Shown here piece by piece: positions 17,194-28,462 of a stretch of DNA of 64,000 bases. Each line of letters begins with the position of its first letter. The stretch's first letter is position 1. Source of the DNA: Roseateles_B sp041912595 (lineage in GTDB: Bacteria; Pseudomonadota; Gammaproteobacteria; Burkholderiales; Burkholderiaceae_C); NCBI GenBank assembly GCA_041912595.1, contig JAYRMR010000019.1, positions 26,276 to 90,275 of the forward strand, in the 5' to 3' direction. The notes under the pieces are model-generated. The model did not search any database. It was not told where the DNA came from and worked only from the letters and a program-made list of their open reading frames with translations. The position numbers and the translations under genes are program-made.

Positions 17194-17662
17194 GTACCTG
17201 ATCCTCAAGACCCTGCACGTGATCTCCAGCGTGCTGCTGGCCGGCACGGGCTTCGGCTCGGCCTTCTACCTCTTCTTCGCCAACCGGACGGGCTCGCTGG
17301 AAACGCAGGCCGCCGTGTGCCGCATGGTCGTCAAGGCCGACACCTGGTTCACCACGCCCACCGTGATCGTGCAGCCGCTGACGGGCCTCTGGATGGCCCA
17401 CCTGGCGGGCTGGCCCCTGGACACGCCCTGGCTGCTCACGGCGCTGGTGCTGTACCTCGTGGCCGGCGGCTGCTGGCTGCCCGTGGTCTGGCTCCAGCTG
17501 CGCATGCGGGACATGGCCGAGACCGCGCTGGCCCGCGGCGAGCCCCTGCCCCCGCGCTACTGGCGCTATGCCCGCTGGTGGGAGGGCCTGGGCTACCCGG
17601 CCTTCGCCGCCATGCCGGTGATCTTCTGGCTGATGGTGGCCAAGCCGCAGTGGGCCTTCTGA
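17186..17662 (+). CDS. DUF2269 family integral membrane protein
   Basis: A 158-residue membrane protein with about four transmembrane helices. It starts MNEYLILKTLHVISSVLLAGTGFGSAF, where the His in the first helix is characteristic of DUF2269 and could bind haem or metal. WWEGLGYPAFAAMPVIFWLMVAKP is the conserved last helix. It closes the DCC-SDR-DoxX-DUF2269 operon, which is likely to act on membrane redox or thiol chemistry under the GbsR regulator. Confidence 0.85.
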   Translation: MNEYLILKTLHVISSVLLAGTGFGSAFYLFFANRTGSLETQAAVCRMVVKADTWFTTPTVIVQPLTGLWMAHLAGWPLDTPWLLTALVLYLVAGGCWLPVVWLQLRMRDMAETALARGEPLPPRYWRYARWWEGLGYPAFAAMPVIFWLMVAKPQWAF

Positions 17663-17793
17663 CCCCTTGCTTGCGGTGCGGGGCGTCGGCGGAGCAGCGC
17701 GGCAAATCCGCCACTCTTCGTCTTGTCCGCCCTCCGCGGCGGGGCTATGGTGCAGCCATGGTGCATGCCGCACGCTGACAACAAGATCACCTC

Positions 17794-18552
17794 ATGAGCC
17801 TGCTGGACCTGGACCAACTGCTGCGCTACTGGACGGCCGAGCAGTGGCAAGCCAATGTGCTGATGCTGCTGCACCTCATGGGCGCCATGTTCCTGGGGCT
17901 GATCCTCGGCTACGAGCGCGCCTTCCACGGCCGGGCCGCGGGCATGCGCACCTACGCGCTCGTGTGCATGGCCTCGACGGGCGTGGTGATCCTGCTGGCC
18001 TACCCGCAGCAGTGGTTCGGCGGCCACGTGGCCGGCGGTGCCGCGCCGCTGATCGCCGACCCGACCCGCGTGATCCAGGGCGTCGTCACCGGCATCGGCT
18101 TCCTGTGCGCGGGCGTAATCATGCGCGAGGGCATGAACATCTCCGGCCTCACGACGGCCGCCTCGCTGTGGGCCGCCTCGGCCATCGGCATCCTGCTGGG
18201 CATGGGCTTCTACTTCGCCGCCATCTCGCTCACGCTGCTGTGCGCCAGCCTGATGATGTGGGGCGCCAAGCTGGAGGCCGCCCTGCCCTCGCACCCCGCC
18301 ATCTCGGTGACCGTGCGCGGCGTGGACGGCCGCCGCTTCAACCAGGCCGAGCTGTCGGCCTTCACCGAGCAGCTGGGCTACCGCTTCGCGCCCGGCTCGC
18401 TGAGCATCGAGCGCATCGGCACGCACGAGGAATGGCGCTTCGTCTGCACGGCCAAGAAGAACTACCGGGGCGAGACGCTCACCCGCTTCTCGAGCCGGCT
18501 GGGCGAGCTCGATGGCGTCGCCGACTACCGCGTGACGCACGCCCGCAACTGA
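17794..18552 (+). CDS. MgtC/SapB family membrane protein
   Basis: A 252-residue inner-membrane protein. The N-terminal half has the MgtC core: LLHLMGAMFLGLILGYERAFHGRAAGMRTYALVCMAS, where the GxERxxxG/AGxRT pattern is diagnostic, followed by GIGFLCAGVIMREG and TTAASLWAASAIGILLG. The C-terminal ~85 residues form a small soluble domain (VRGVDGRRFNQAELSAFTE) like the ACT-type domain of MgtC. MgtC proteins modulate F-ATP synthase and Mg homeostasis in pathogens; the role in free-living species is less clear. The gene stands alone, ending at a shared bidirectional terminator. Confidence 0.88.
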   Translation: MSLLDLDQLLRYWTAEQWQANVLMLLHLMGAMFLGLILGYERAFHGRAAGMRTYALVCMASTGVVILLAYPQQWFGGHVAGGAAPLIADPTRVIQGVVTGIGFLCAGVIMREGMNISGLTTAASLWAASAIGILLGMGFYFAAISLTLLCASLMMWGAKLEAALPSHPAISVTVRGVDGRRFNQAELSAFTEQLGYRFAPGSLSIERIGTHEEWRFVCTAKKNYRGETLTRFSSRLGELDGVADYRVTHARN

Positions 18553-18581
18553 GCGGCCCCCGCCTCGCCCCCACGGGCAGC

Positions 18582-18606
18582 AAAAGGGGCGCCGCGGCGC
18601 CCCTTC
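18582..18606. terminator. Bidirectional terminator between mgtC-like and SMC-like genes
   Basis: GC-rich palindrome with 10-base arms AAGGGGCGCC (18584-18593) and GGCGCCCCTT (18596-18605), preceded by AAAA that gives a short U run on the minus strand. It separates convergent genes. Confidence 0.65.
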
Positions 18607-18613
18607 CTCAGAC

Positions 18614-21445
18614 TCAGTCGTAGACCGACTTCTCCGGCCGCCGCGCGAGCACCGCGATGGGCGGCGCCCAGCGCTCGCCGCGCGGCTTCTTGCTGGTCAC
18701 GAGGGTGATCTCAGACGGCTCGAAGACCTCCACGTTGTGCGTGATGGGCGTCGTCAGCAGGTACTGGGCCCGTGTGGAGCGCAGGAAGTGGCCGACGAGC
18801 TGGATGTTGCGCACGTCCAGGTGGGCGAAGGGCTCGTCGATGAAGACGAAGCCGCCGGGGCTGTCGTCGTCCTTCATGAGGCCCACCAGCAGGATCAGGC
18901 TCTTGAGCACCTGCTGGCCGCCCGAGGCCTCGCCGTCGTTCAGGCCGACCTCGCCCTTGCCGTCGAAGTTGAAACGCACATGCAGGCCGGCCTGGGCCAG
19001 CACGAGGTCGTCGTTGTCCAGGTGCGGCAGCTCGGCCTGGGCGATGACGCCGGCCAGCTCGCCCAGCTCCTGCACATTCTTCTTGTAGCGGCGCACGGTG
19101 GCGCGCAGCACGTCGATGTAGCGCTCGCGGGCATTGAAGGCCGCGATGCGGGCCATCTCGTTGCTCGCGCGGCGGTCGTCCAGCTGCGTGGTCTGCTCCA
19201 GCACGGAGAGGTGCATGCGCGTGTGGCGATCGGCCACGGCCGGGTCGGTCTCCCAGGTGCCGGCGTTCAGGCCGGTGTCCAGCTCCTGCTGCACATGGCG
19301 CATGGCGATCTCGGCCTGCTTGGCGTTCTCGAACTCGTCGCGCAGCGCGGCCACGCGGGCCGGCTGGGTCCAGCTCGTCGGGAACTTGCCACGGGCCTCG
19401 CGCGAGGCCTGGGCCGCCGTCTTCAGGTCACGCAGGCGGCCCTCTTGGTCGCGCTGCACGCGCAGCACGTTCTCCTCGCTGGCCTTCAGCGAGCCCTGGG
19501 CCGATTCGTAGTCCCGCTCGCTGCGCGTGACCTGGGCCAGGGCCCGGTCGTGCGCCTGATCCAGCTGGGCCATGCGGGTCGCGGCCTCGACGCGGGCCTG
19601 GCGCAGCGCGGGCATGCGGGCGCGACACTCGGCGAATTCGTCGGAACGCTCGGACAGCTCCAGCGCCGCCTTGTGCCCCTGGGCCGCGCGCTGCGCGTCC
19701 TTCAGCTGGCGTTCGACCTCGGCCTGCTCCTTGGCGATGCGGGTCAGCTCGCCGTCGTAGCGGGCCAGCTCGCGCTCCAGGGACTGGCGGCGCGAATCCA
19801 GCGCGGAGGCGCCGAACTGGTACTCGCGCGGCTCCACCCACAGGCTGCGGCCGCCGCGCCCGTCGCGGTAGTAGGCGTCAGGCGTGATCCATTCGCCGCC
19901 GGCGTCGCGGCCGGCCTCGGTGTCCTTGACGCAGCGGATGCCGCCCAGCTGGCGGATCAGCCAGCCCGGCAGCTTGGCGCTGACCTTCAGCGCGGACAGC
20001 AGGCTGTCCTTCGGCACCACCGAGGGCACGTGCTCGCTGTCACCGACCACGTAATGGCGGTAGCGCTCCTTGGCGGCGAGCGCGAAGGAGCGGGACTCGT
20101 CGCCCGATCGCTCCAGCACCACGACCCAGCGCGAGGGCCGCAGGAAGCCTTCGGCAGCGGCACGCCAGGCCTCGTCGGCGATGTCGATGCAGTCGGCCAG
20201 CACGTGGTGGCCAATGCCGGCCTCGTCGAGCGCCTTGCGGAATCGCGTGACCTCGGGCGGCGGCGGCGGCAGGCGCTGGCCCTGCAGCGCGTCCATCGCG
20301 GCCTGGGCCTTGCGGGACTGGTCGTTGGTGCGGGTGTAGCTCTCGCGCAGCGCATGCTGGCGGTTGCCCAGCTCCTCCAGGCGCGCGGTCAGCTCCTTGG
20401 CATCGGCCTCGACGGCCGACAGCGCCTTGAGCTCCTCCTCGCGCTTGGCCAGCAGCTCGGCGGGGCGCTCGGCCTCGCGGGCGGCATCGAAGGCCGCACG
20501 CGCTTCCTTGCGCTGGCGCTCCAGGTCCAGGAGGTCCTGCTTGGCGGTCTCGTGCTTCTCGAACAGGGCATGCAGCTCGGCGCGCTTGGCGGCCATATTG
20601 CGCTGGTCGCCCGAGGCGAAGAGCCGCTGGCGATGCAGCTCGCGCAGGGCCTGGGCCGTGCGCAGACGGCCTTCGGACCACTGCAGCACCGGCACCACCT
20701 CGGTGGCCAGGCGCTCGCGCTCCTTCAGCCGCAGCTGGTACTGCTGGTAGCTGTTGACCCGGTTGGCCAGGTCCGAGAGCTGCGCCTGCGTGTGCGACAG
20801 CTCGTGCGCGGCCAGCTCCACTTCCTTGCTCAGCTGCTGCTGATGGCTGCGGGCCTGGTCGTAGCGGTCCAGCACCTCCTGGTCGCCGAAGACCTCGAAC
20901 ACGAGGCGCAGCAGCTCCTTGGGGCTCAGCTCGCACAGGCGGTCGGTCTGCCCCTGCTCCAGGGCCAGCACGCGGCCGATGGCGCGGGTGAGGCCGGCGG
21001 CCTCCAGGCGCTTCTTCCAGGCCTCGATGCCCAGCCAGTCCTTCTCCGCGCGTTCGGCCAGGGCCTCGATCTCATGGACGCCGTCGACGAGCAGGTAGCG
21101 GCGCTGCCAGTCCCCGCCATGGCGCTCGATGCGGCAGGCAAGGGTCACCTGGTCGGCATAGAGCAGCGAGCTGGCGAAGGGCCGGCTGCTGTTCTGGCGG
21201 CCGCGGGGGCGGTTGTCCACCAGGGCGCGCAGCCAGGCCGTCTCGGCATTGGCGTGGCGGGCGTAGGTCTTGTAGGTGCGGCCGCCCGAGCACTCCAGGC
21301 CCAGCAGCGTGCGCATGGCATCCAGCAGCGTGGTCTTGCCCGAGCCGTTGGGGCCGGCGATGGTGATGATGTTGCCGTCCAGCGGCATGGAGACGCGGCG
21401 GCAGTAGTCCCAGTGCAGCAGTTCCAGCGATTGCAGATGAAACAT
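18614..21445 (-). CDS. SMC-like condensin ATPase (MksB/JetC type)
   Basis: A 943-residue DNA-associated ATPase. Residues ~25-45 hold Walker A GPNGSGKTTLLDAM. Long coiled coils (about 230-480 and 600-800) flank a hinge-like region near 500-600 (FRKALDEAGIGHHVLADC). The C terminus has the ABC signature SGGQQ and Walker B FVFIDEPFAHLD, completing the SMC/Rad50-type head. Its start overlaps the previous stop as ATGA, third in a three-gene operon with MksF- and MksE-like genes. Together they resemble MksBEF or the JetABC part of Wadjet; no JetD nuclease gene is visible. SbcC-like or orphan Rad50-like proteins are the alternative, but those pair with a nuclease rather than with two winged-helix proteins. 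Confidence 0.72.
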   Translation of the reverse strand: MFHLQSLELLHWDYCRRVSMPLDGNIITIAGPNGSGKTTLLDAMRTLLGLECSGGRTYKTYARHANAETAWLRALVDNRPRGRQNSSRPFASSLLYADQVTLACRIERHGGDWQRRYLLVDGVHEIEALAERAEKDWLGIEAWKKRLEAAGLTRAIGRVLALEQGQTDRLCELSPKELLRLVFEVFGDQEVLDRYDQARSHQQQLSKEVELAAHELSHTQAQLSDLANRVNSYQQYQLRLKERERLATEVVPVLQWSEGRLRTAQALRELHRQRLFASGDQRNMAAKRAELHALFEKHETAKQDLLDLERQRKEARAAFDAAREAERPAELLAKREEELKALSAVEADAKELTARLEELGNRQHALRESYTRTNDQSRKAQAAMDALQGQRLPPPPPEVTRFRKALDEAGIGHHVLADCIDIADEAWRAAAEGFLRPSRWVVVLERSGDESRSFALAAKERYRHYVVGDSEHVPSVVPKDSLLSALKVSAKLPGWLIRQLGGIRCVKDTEAGRDAGGEWITPDAYYRDGRGGRSLWVEPREYQFGASALDSRRQSLERELARYDGELTRIAKEQAEVERQLKDAQRAAQGHKAALELSERSDEFAECRARMPALRQARVEAATRMAQLDQAHDRALAQVTRSERDYESAQGSLKASEENVLRVQRDQEGRLRDLKTAAQASREARGKFPTSWTQPARVAALRDEFENAKQAEIAMRHVQQELDTGLNAGTWETDPAVADRHTRMHLSVLEQTTQLDDRRASNEMARIAAFNARERYIDVLRATVRRYKKNVQELGELAGVIAQAELPHLDNDDLVLAQAGLHVRFNFDGKGEVGLNDGEASGGQQVLKSLILLVGLMKDDDSPGGFVFIDEPFAHLDVRNIQLVGHFLRSTRAQYLLTTPITHNVEVFEPSEITLVTSKKPRGERWAPPIAVLARRPEKSVYD

Positions 21446-22224
21446 CAGTGCGTCTCCGGCGCGTCGCCCGCTGGGGAAGGGGCGGCGGCGTTCATGTCTT
21501 CTTCGGGCTCCGCGTCGGGCTCGGGCTCGGGCTCGGGCTCGTTGCGCTTGGTGAGGATGGCGTTGATCGCCGGGCCGGCCAGCGGGTCGGTCGCGCGGGC
21601 CAGCACATCGGCCAGCGAGCCGTCCAGCACGCGCGGCGCGAGCACGTCGTAATCGAGCAGCAGGTCCAGCAGCGGGCCCTCGGCGATGTCCTCGGCGCGG
21701 CGGGTGATGAAGCCGTTGCGCTCCAGCAGCTTGAGGTTGGCGTCCAGGCGCATCTTCTTGCCGAGCTGGTTGCCGAAGTCCGCCAGCAGGCTGCGGTAGG
21801 ACAGCGTGGGCGAGACGCTGGAGGCCAGCGGCAGCGGCTTGTCGGTGGCGAACATCTCGCCCTGCCCTTCGGCCTCGGCCTCCGTGCGGGCGATCTGGCG
21901 CTGGCGCTTGGGCAGGATGATCAGGGACCACAGCACCACCAGCAGGGCCACGCCGTCACGCGGGAGGTCCAAGTTGTTGTTGGCCGCGAGGCCGGTCTCT
22001 CCGAACACCGCCACCTCGGCCGGGCGCAGCATGGCCACGGTGATGTGGTCGGCGTAGAGGTTCTCGACCAGCTTCAGGCCCACGGCGGAGAGGCGGTTGT
22101 TCAGCGCGGTCCACAGCTCGCTGTCGATCAGGGCGCGGCGCACCAGCGGGTGGCTGCGGGGCAGCCAGCGGCGGGCGATGAGTTGCGCGGCCAGGTGGGC
22201 CGCGTCGTCCAGGGTATTGCTCAT
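21445..22224 (-). CDS. MksE/JetB-like winged-helix condensin subunit
   Basis: A 259-residue protein, mostly helical, with a predicted winged helix near residues 150-195 (MRLDANLKLLERNGFITRR) and an acidic tail of Glu-Pro repeats. Size, position between the kleisin-like and ATPase genes, and ATGA overlaps at both ends fit MksE/MukE/JetB (DUF4194 type). The identity rests mainly on operon position and general layout, since these subunits are poorly conserved. Confidence 0.6.
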   Translation of the reverse strand: MSNTLDDAAHLAAQLIARRWLPRSHPLVRRALIDSELWTALNNRLSAVGLKLVENLYADHITVAMLRPAEVAVFGETGLAANNNLDLPRDGVALLVVLWSLIILPKRQRQIARTEAEAEGQGEMFATDKPLPLASSVSPTLSYRSLLADFGNQLGKKMRLDANLKLLERNGFITRRAEDIAEGPLLDLLLDYDVLAPRVLDGSLADVLARATDPLAGPAINAILTKRNEPEPEPEPDAEPEEDMNAAAPSPAGDAPETH

Positions 22225-23681
22225 GATTCGGAGGCGGGGCTGGGGGCGGCGTGGGGTTCGGTGGCAGCGGGACCGGCGTCCGCGCCGTCCGGGGCAGCGG
22301 GCTCGGACTGCAGCTCGGGCGGCAGGATCACCCGGCCGTCCTCGTCCACCGGCAGCAGATGGCCACGGCTCATCCACTTGACGAATTCATCCTCGACCTC
22401 GCCCTGCTCGACGGACCAGCGCACCCGCCAGGGCTGGCGGGCCATGTCGCCGGTCGCGCCCTGCAGATGCTGGGCCTGCGGGTCGCCCAGCAGCGGCAGC
22501 AGCTGGGCACGGTAGGCGGCGCGGGCGTAGCTGTCGCCGAGCACCGCGGGGGTCAGGTCTTGCGCGCCACGGCCCTCGGAATGCCAGCGGCCCAGCAGGG
22601 TCTGCATGCCCGCGAGGTCTTCCGGCAGGCTCATCACCGCCAGCTGGCCTTCCGGCGCCACCAGGCCGGCCGGCAGCGGCTCGGGCGTGGGCGGCTTGGG
22701 GCGGTCGCGCTCGAACTCGGCCTCGCAGGTGTCCAGCAGCTCGTGCTGCGCCACCATCACCGGCAGCACGGGCCGCGAGAGCGCGCCCAGGCTGAGGTTC
22801 TCGAGGAAGGGCACGTTCTGCAGCCAGCGGCGCACGTCGGTGGTGGTGATGCCGGTGGAGCCCAGCGTCACGCGCTGGCGGTCCACCTGCTGCAGGGCGC
22901 GGTTGAACTGGCTGGCCATCGCCAGCAGCCGTGCCTGCGCCAGGCCCAGTTCGCGGGCGAGGCGTTCCAGGCGCGCGTTGCCGTCGGCCTGGGCCTGCTC
23001 GATGATGGCCGAAAGCGCCTCGCTGGCGCGCTCCACCAGCCCGAGCGCACGCTCGAAACGCTGGCGCGCGCGGCGCAGATGGAACTCGGAGCCGCTGGCG
23101 ATCGCATCGGCGAACTCGTCGTACAGCCGCGCCAGCTGCGCCTGCAGGTGGTGCAGCTGGGCGGGGTCCAGCGTGCCCAGTTGGTGGGCGCCGGCGACGT
23201 TGGCCAGCAGCGCGGCGAGGTCGGCGTCCTGCTCGCCCGCCACCGTCAGCGGCGAGAGCAGGCCCACGAGCTGCTGGGCCAGCGGGGTGATGCCGTACTG
23301 CTGGTTCGAGGCGTCCCAGGCCAGGAGCTGGGCCTCGCGCAGGCGCTTGAGCACCAGCTCCAGGGCCTCGTCGCGCAGCGCATGGAAATGGCGGTTGAGG
23401 GTGTCGCGCGGCAGGCGGGACTCCGGCAGCGCCATCAGCTCCATGAAGACCCACAGGCGCAGGCGCACCAGGGCCGCGGGCCCGTGGAACAGGGCCCGCA
23501 TGGCCTGGATCAGGGGTTCATTGCGCTCGAGCTGCCACCACAGCAGGGCCTCGCCGGGGACGGCGCCTTCGCGGAAGTAGTCCTCGAAGCGCGCGCCCTC
23601 GCTGCCGTCGGCGTCGTCAAAGCGCTCGGCCGCGGCGCCCTGCTCGGGCAGGACCGCGGCGCGGATCTGGGAATCGGTCAT
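22221..23681 (-). CDS. MksF/JetA-like kleisin-type condensin subunit
   Basis: A 486-residue helical protein. The N-terminal ~180 residues look like tandem winged helices (LPRDTLNRHFHALRDEALELVLKRLREAQLL). A central helical bundle follows (AQLARLYDEFADAIASG to QFNRALQQVDRQ). The C-terminal ~100 residues contain another winged-helix-like part ending DEFVKWMSRGHLLPVDEDGR. This order is that of MukF/MksF kleisins. It begins 41 bases after parC and is probably co-transcribed with it. An exact copy of the recurrent 15-base motif lies in its C-terminal third. Confidence 0.58.
   Translation of the reverse strand: MTDSQIRAAVLPEQGAAAERFDDADGSEGARFEDYFREGAVPGEALLWWQLERNEPLIQAMRALFHGPAALVRLRLWVFMELMALPESRLPRDTLNRHFHALRDEALELVLKRLREAQLLAWDASNQQYGITPLAQQLVGLLSPLTVAGEQDADLAALLANVAGAHQLGTLDPAQLHHLQAQLARLYDEFADAIASGSEFHLRRARQRFERALGLVERASEALSAIIEQAQADGNARLERLARELGLAQARLLAMASQFNRALQQVDRQRVTLGSTGITTTDVRRWLQNVPFLENLSLGALSRPVLPVMVAQHELLDTCEAEFERDRPKPPTPEPLPAGLVAPEGQLAVMSLPEDLAGMQTLLGRWHSEGRGAQDLTPAVLGDSYARAAYRAQLLPLLGDPQAQHLQGATGDMARQPWRVRWSVEQGEVEDEFVKWMSRGHLLPVDEDGRVILPPELQSEPAAPDGADAGPAATEPHAAPSPASES
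22549..22563 (-). repeat. Recurrent 15-base motif, exact copy in reverse orientation
   Basis: Lies inside the MksF-like gene, where it encodes QDLTP in the gene's own frame, the same peptide as at 17142 and 34474. Confidence 0.7.
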
Positions 23682-23721
23682 CGGGCGGATTATCCCTGTG
23701 CCATCCGGGGTCTCGCCGGAC

Positions 23722-26088
<2,367 letters not shown>

Positions 26089-26124
26089 GGGGATTGGCGC
26101 CTTGCCTGCTGGCCCGGTGCGGGC

Positions 26125-26835
26125 CTACTGCTGGGAGACCGGCGCGCTGTGGAATTGCATGCCCTGCAGCTGCTGGCTCTGGCTGCGCTGCAGCAGCGCC
26201 CAGTAGAGCTCCAGCACCATCTGCACATGGGCCTGGGTTTCGTCGATGGGAGGCATGCGCCCCCCAGCCTTGCGGACCGCCGTCTCACCGGCGTTCCAGG
26301 CGGCCAGGGCCGCGTCGATGCGGCCGTAGCGCTTGATCAGGTCGGCCAGCATGCGCGCGCCGAGCAGCACATTGCTGCGCGGGGCCCGCAGGCGCTGCTC
26401 GACGGGCTGGCGCGCCTCGGCGGGCGTGGCGTACTGCTCGGCCGCGATGGCGGTGATCTGCATGAGGCCGGTGGCGCCGCGCGGCGAGACCACATCGGCC
26501 TTGAAGCCGCTCTCGACGGCGATCATGGCCTTGAGCAGCTCCAGGTCCACGCCCGTCTGCTGCGAGGCCTCGCGCAGATAGGGCAGCACGGCCTTGACCT
26601 CGGGCGCGAACTCCAGCCAGGTCAGCAGCGAGCGGCCGTGGTCGGTCTTGCCCGGCACGCGCTGCGGGCGGGCACCCACGCTCATGACGGGCTGGTAGCG
26701 ATCGTCGAGGCGCTGCCCCGCGAAGTGCGCCACGCCGGCGTTGTCCACATAGGCCCACAGCTCCGCCTGCGCGGCGGGGGCCAGCAGGGCGAGCGCCAGG
26801 CTCAGCAGCAGTGCGGGCGCCGGCAGCCGCCTCAT
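26125..26835 (-). CDS. Lytic transglycosylase, SLT domain
   Basis: A 236-residue exported murein hydrolase with a Sec signal peptide (LPAPALLLSLALALLAPAAQA). A short DUF4124-like region (LWAYVDNAGVAHFA) precedes the SLT domain: catalytic Glu in AVESGFKADVVSPRG, then ATGLMQI and AAWNAGE, the standard family 1 motifs. It cleaves the MurNAc-GlcNAc bond, giving anhydro-muropeptides in the periplasm. Its start overlaps the GNAT gene's stop as ATGA. Confidence 0.9.
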   Translation of the reverse strand: MRRLPAPALLLSLALALLAPAAQAELWAYVDNAGVAHFAGQRLDDRYQPVMSVGARPQRVPGKTDHGRSLLTWLEFAPEVKAVLPYLREASQQTGVDLELLKAMIAVESGFKADVVSPRGATGLMQITAIAAEQYATPAEARQPVEQRLRAPRSNVLLGARMLADLIKRYGRIDAALAAWNAGETAVRKAGGRMPPIDETQAHVQMVLELYWALLQRSQSQQLQGMQFHSAPVSQQ

Positions 26836-27380
26836 GCGCTTTCCTCGTCCATGGCGCGGCGGGCCTGGTACTCGCGGTCCAGCATGGACATCACGATGAG
26901 GCTGTCATAGCCGTCCGCTCCCTCGAAGCTCACGCGCACGCTCTCGCGCAGCCGGCCTTCCTCGACAAAGCCCTCGCTGAGGTAGAGCTGCTGCGCGCGG
27001 ACGTTCAGCCCTTTGACGTCCAGCCAGAAGCGGTGCGCGTGCAGCTGCTGGAAGGCGAGCTGCTTGAGCAGGCGCAGGCAGGCGCGGCCCACGCCCTGAC
27101 CCTTGGGCTGGAGCACCATGCGCTTGAGTTCCACCGAACGGTTGGGATTGCGGCAGCCCTGCAGGATCACGAAGCCGGCGCGCTGCGCCTGGTGCTGCAG
27201 GTCCTGGCCCCATTCCACGATGAAGTGGCGCGAGTCCGGGAAACGGATCGCCCCCTCGTGCTGCGTGCGCTCCCAGGGCGTGATGAAGGGCAGATTGGCC
27301 GCGTCCTGCTCGACCGAGACGACGAAGTCCAGGTCCGAAAGCATGGTGGGGCGCAGATGCACGCGCGGCCGTCCGCTCAT
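26832..27380 (-). CDS. GNAT family N-acetyltransferase
   Basis: A 182-residue acetyl-CoA-dependent transferase. The acetyl-CoA pyrophosphate loop reads LQPKGQGVGRACL (Q/R-x-x-G-x-G/A) and LNVRAQQLYLSEGFVEEGR is the typical last helix-strand, similar to RimJ/RimL and SpeG-like enzymes. It lies five bases after an acetylpolyamine-amidohydrolase-like gene, so acetylation and deacetylation of the same small amine or protein is possible; this is inference from position. Confidence 0.85.
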   Translation of the reverse strand: MSGRPRVHLRPTMLSDLDFVVSVEQDAANLPFITPWERTQHEGAIRFPDSRHFIVEWGQDLQHQAQRAGFVILQGCRNPNRSVELKRMVLQPKGQGVGRACLRLLKQLAFQQLHAHRFWLDVKGLNVRAQQLYLSEGFVEEGRLRESVRVSFEGADGYDSLIVMSMLDREYQARRAMDEESA

Positions 27381-27385
27381 GGCGT

Positions 27386-28438
27386 TCAGACTCCGGCCTT
27401 GCCCGGTGCCACGGACTCGAAGCCCGCCAGCACGGCATGCACATTGCGGCCGATCGCAGCCGTGGCGTAACCGCCCTCCTGCAGGAACAGCGTGGGCTGC
27501 CGCAGGGCCGCCAGGCGCTCGCCCATGCGGCGGAACTCGGGCTCGTCGAGCTTGAAATGAGAGATGGGATCGCCGCCGTAGGTGTCCACACCCAGCGAGA
27601 CGATCAGCAGCTCCGGCGCATAGGCCTCGAGCCGCACCAGCGCCTGCTCGAAGGCCTCGAACCACTGCGCGTTGCTGGCGCCGGCCGGCAGCGGGAAGTT
27701 GGCGTTGAAGCCCTCGCCCGCCCCGGCGCCGCGCTCGTCCGCGTGGCCGAGGAAGAAGGGGTACTCCGTCTGCGGATCGCCGTGGACGCTCAGGAAGAGG
27801 ACGTCCGGGCGCTCGTAGAAGATGGCCTGCGTGCCGTTGCCGTGGTGGTAGTCCACGTCGAGGATGGCCACGCGCTGGCGGCCGGCGTCGCGCGCGGCCT
27901 GCGCGGCCACGGCGGCGTTGTTGATGAAGCAGTAGCCGCCGAAGAAGTCGGCGCCGGCATGGTGGCCGGGCGGGCGCGTGAGGCAGTAGGCCGCGCGTTC
28001 GCCGGCCAGGACCAGATCCAGCGCGGTGAGGCTGGCCTGGGCGCCCCAGTAGGCCGCAGCCCAGGTGCCGGCGGTCAGCGGCGAGCCGCTGTCCATCGAA
28101 TAGAGGCCCATGCGGGCGGCGAAGCTCCGGGGCTCGACGTCACTGCGCAGGCTGCGGACGGGCCACACGGCCGGGAAGGCCTCGCCCTGCCCGCCCAGGG
28201 CCTGCCACTCGGCATAGGCGCCCTCGATGAAGCGCAGATAGGCCGGCGCATGCACGCGTTCCAGCGGCGCGCGGCCGTGTTCGAGCACGGGCACGAAGGG
28301 CCCGAGATCGCTGGCCTGCAGCGCCTGCAGCACGTAGTCGGCCCGGGCCGGGATCTCGAAGGCGTCCACCAGCTGCCCGCGGAAGAATTCCTTCTGCGCG
28401 GCGTGCTCGGCGTGACGCTCGTTGTAGACGATCTTCAT
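27386..28438 (-). CDS. Histone deacetylase superfamily protein, acetylpolyamine amidohydrolase-like
   Basis: A 350-residue Zn-dependent deacetylase. RPPGHHAGADFFGGYCFINNAA carries the paired active-site His residues, VAILDVDYHHGNGTQ supplies the Asp and His zinc ligands, SLGVDTYGGDPIS the second Asp, and LFLQEGGY the catalytic-side Gly-Gly-Tyr. YCFINN and an HAEHAAQKEFFRG N terminus are typical of polyamine rather than histone or acetoin deacetylases. It sits 24 bases after parE and five before a GNAT gene. Confidence 0.88.
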   Translation of the reverse strand: MKIVYNERHAEHAAQKEFFRGQLVDAFEIPARADYVLQALQASDLGPFVPVLEHGRAPLERVHAPAYLRFIEGAYAEWQALGGQGEAFPAVWPVRSLRSDVEPRSFAARMGLYSMDSGSPLTAGTWAAAYWGAQASLTALDLVLAGERAAYCLTRPPGHHAGADFFGGYCFINNAAVAAQAARDAGRQRVAILDVDYHHGNGTQAIFYERPDVLFLSVHGDPQTEYPFFLGHADERGAGAGEGFNANFPLPAGASNAQWFEAFEQALVRLEAYAPELLIVSLGVDTYGGDPISHFKLDEPEFRRMGERLAALRQPTLFLQEGGYATAAIGRNVHAVLAGFESVAPGKAGV

Positions 28439-28462
28439 GCAAGGCTCCCGGCCGGTGGCCGA

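Noticed and set aside
18737..21652. A long plus-strand open frame antisense to the SMC-like ATPase gene
   Set aside because: It is a GC-rich shadow frame: its composition is Gly/Ala/Arg/Leu/Gln-rich, it has no start signals, and the minus-strand frame has clear Walker and signature motifs.
18614..23681. Complete Wadjet defence system
   Set aside because: No JetD-like topoisomerase VI nuclease gene lies on either side; the neighbours are mgtC-like and parC.
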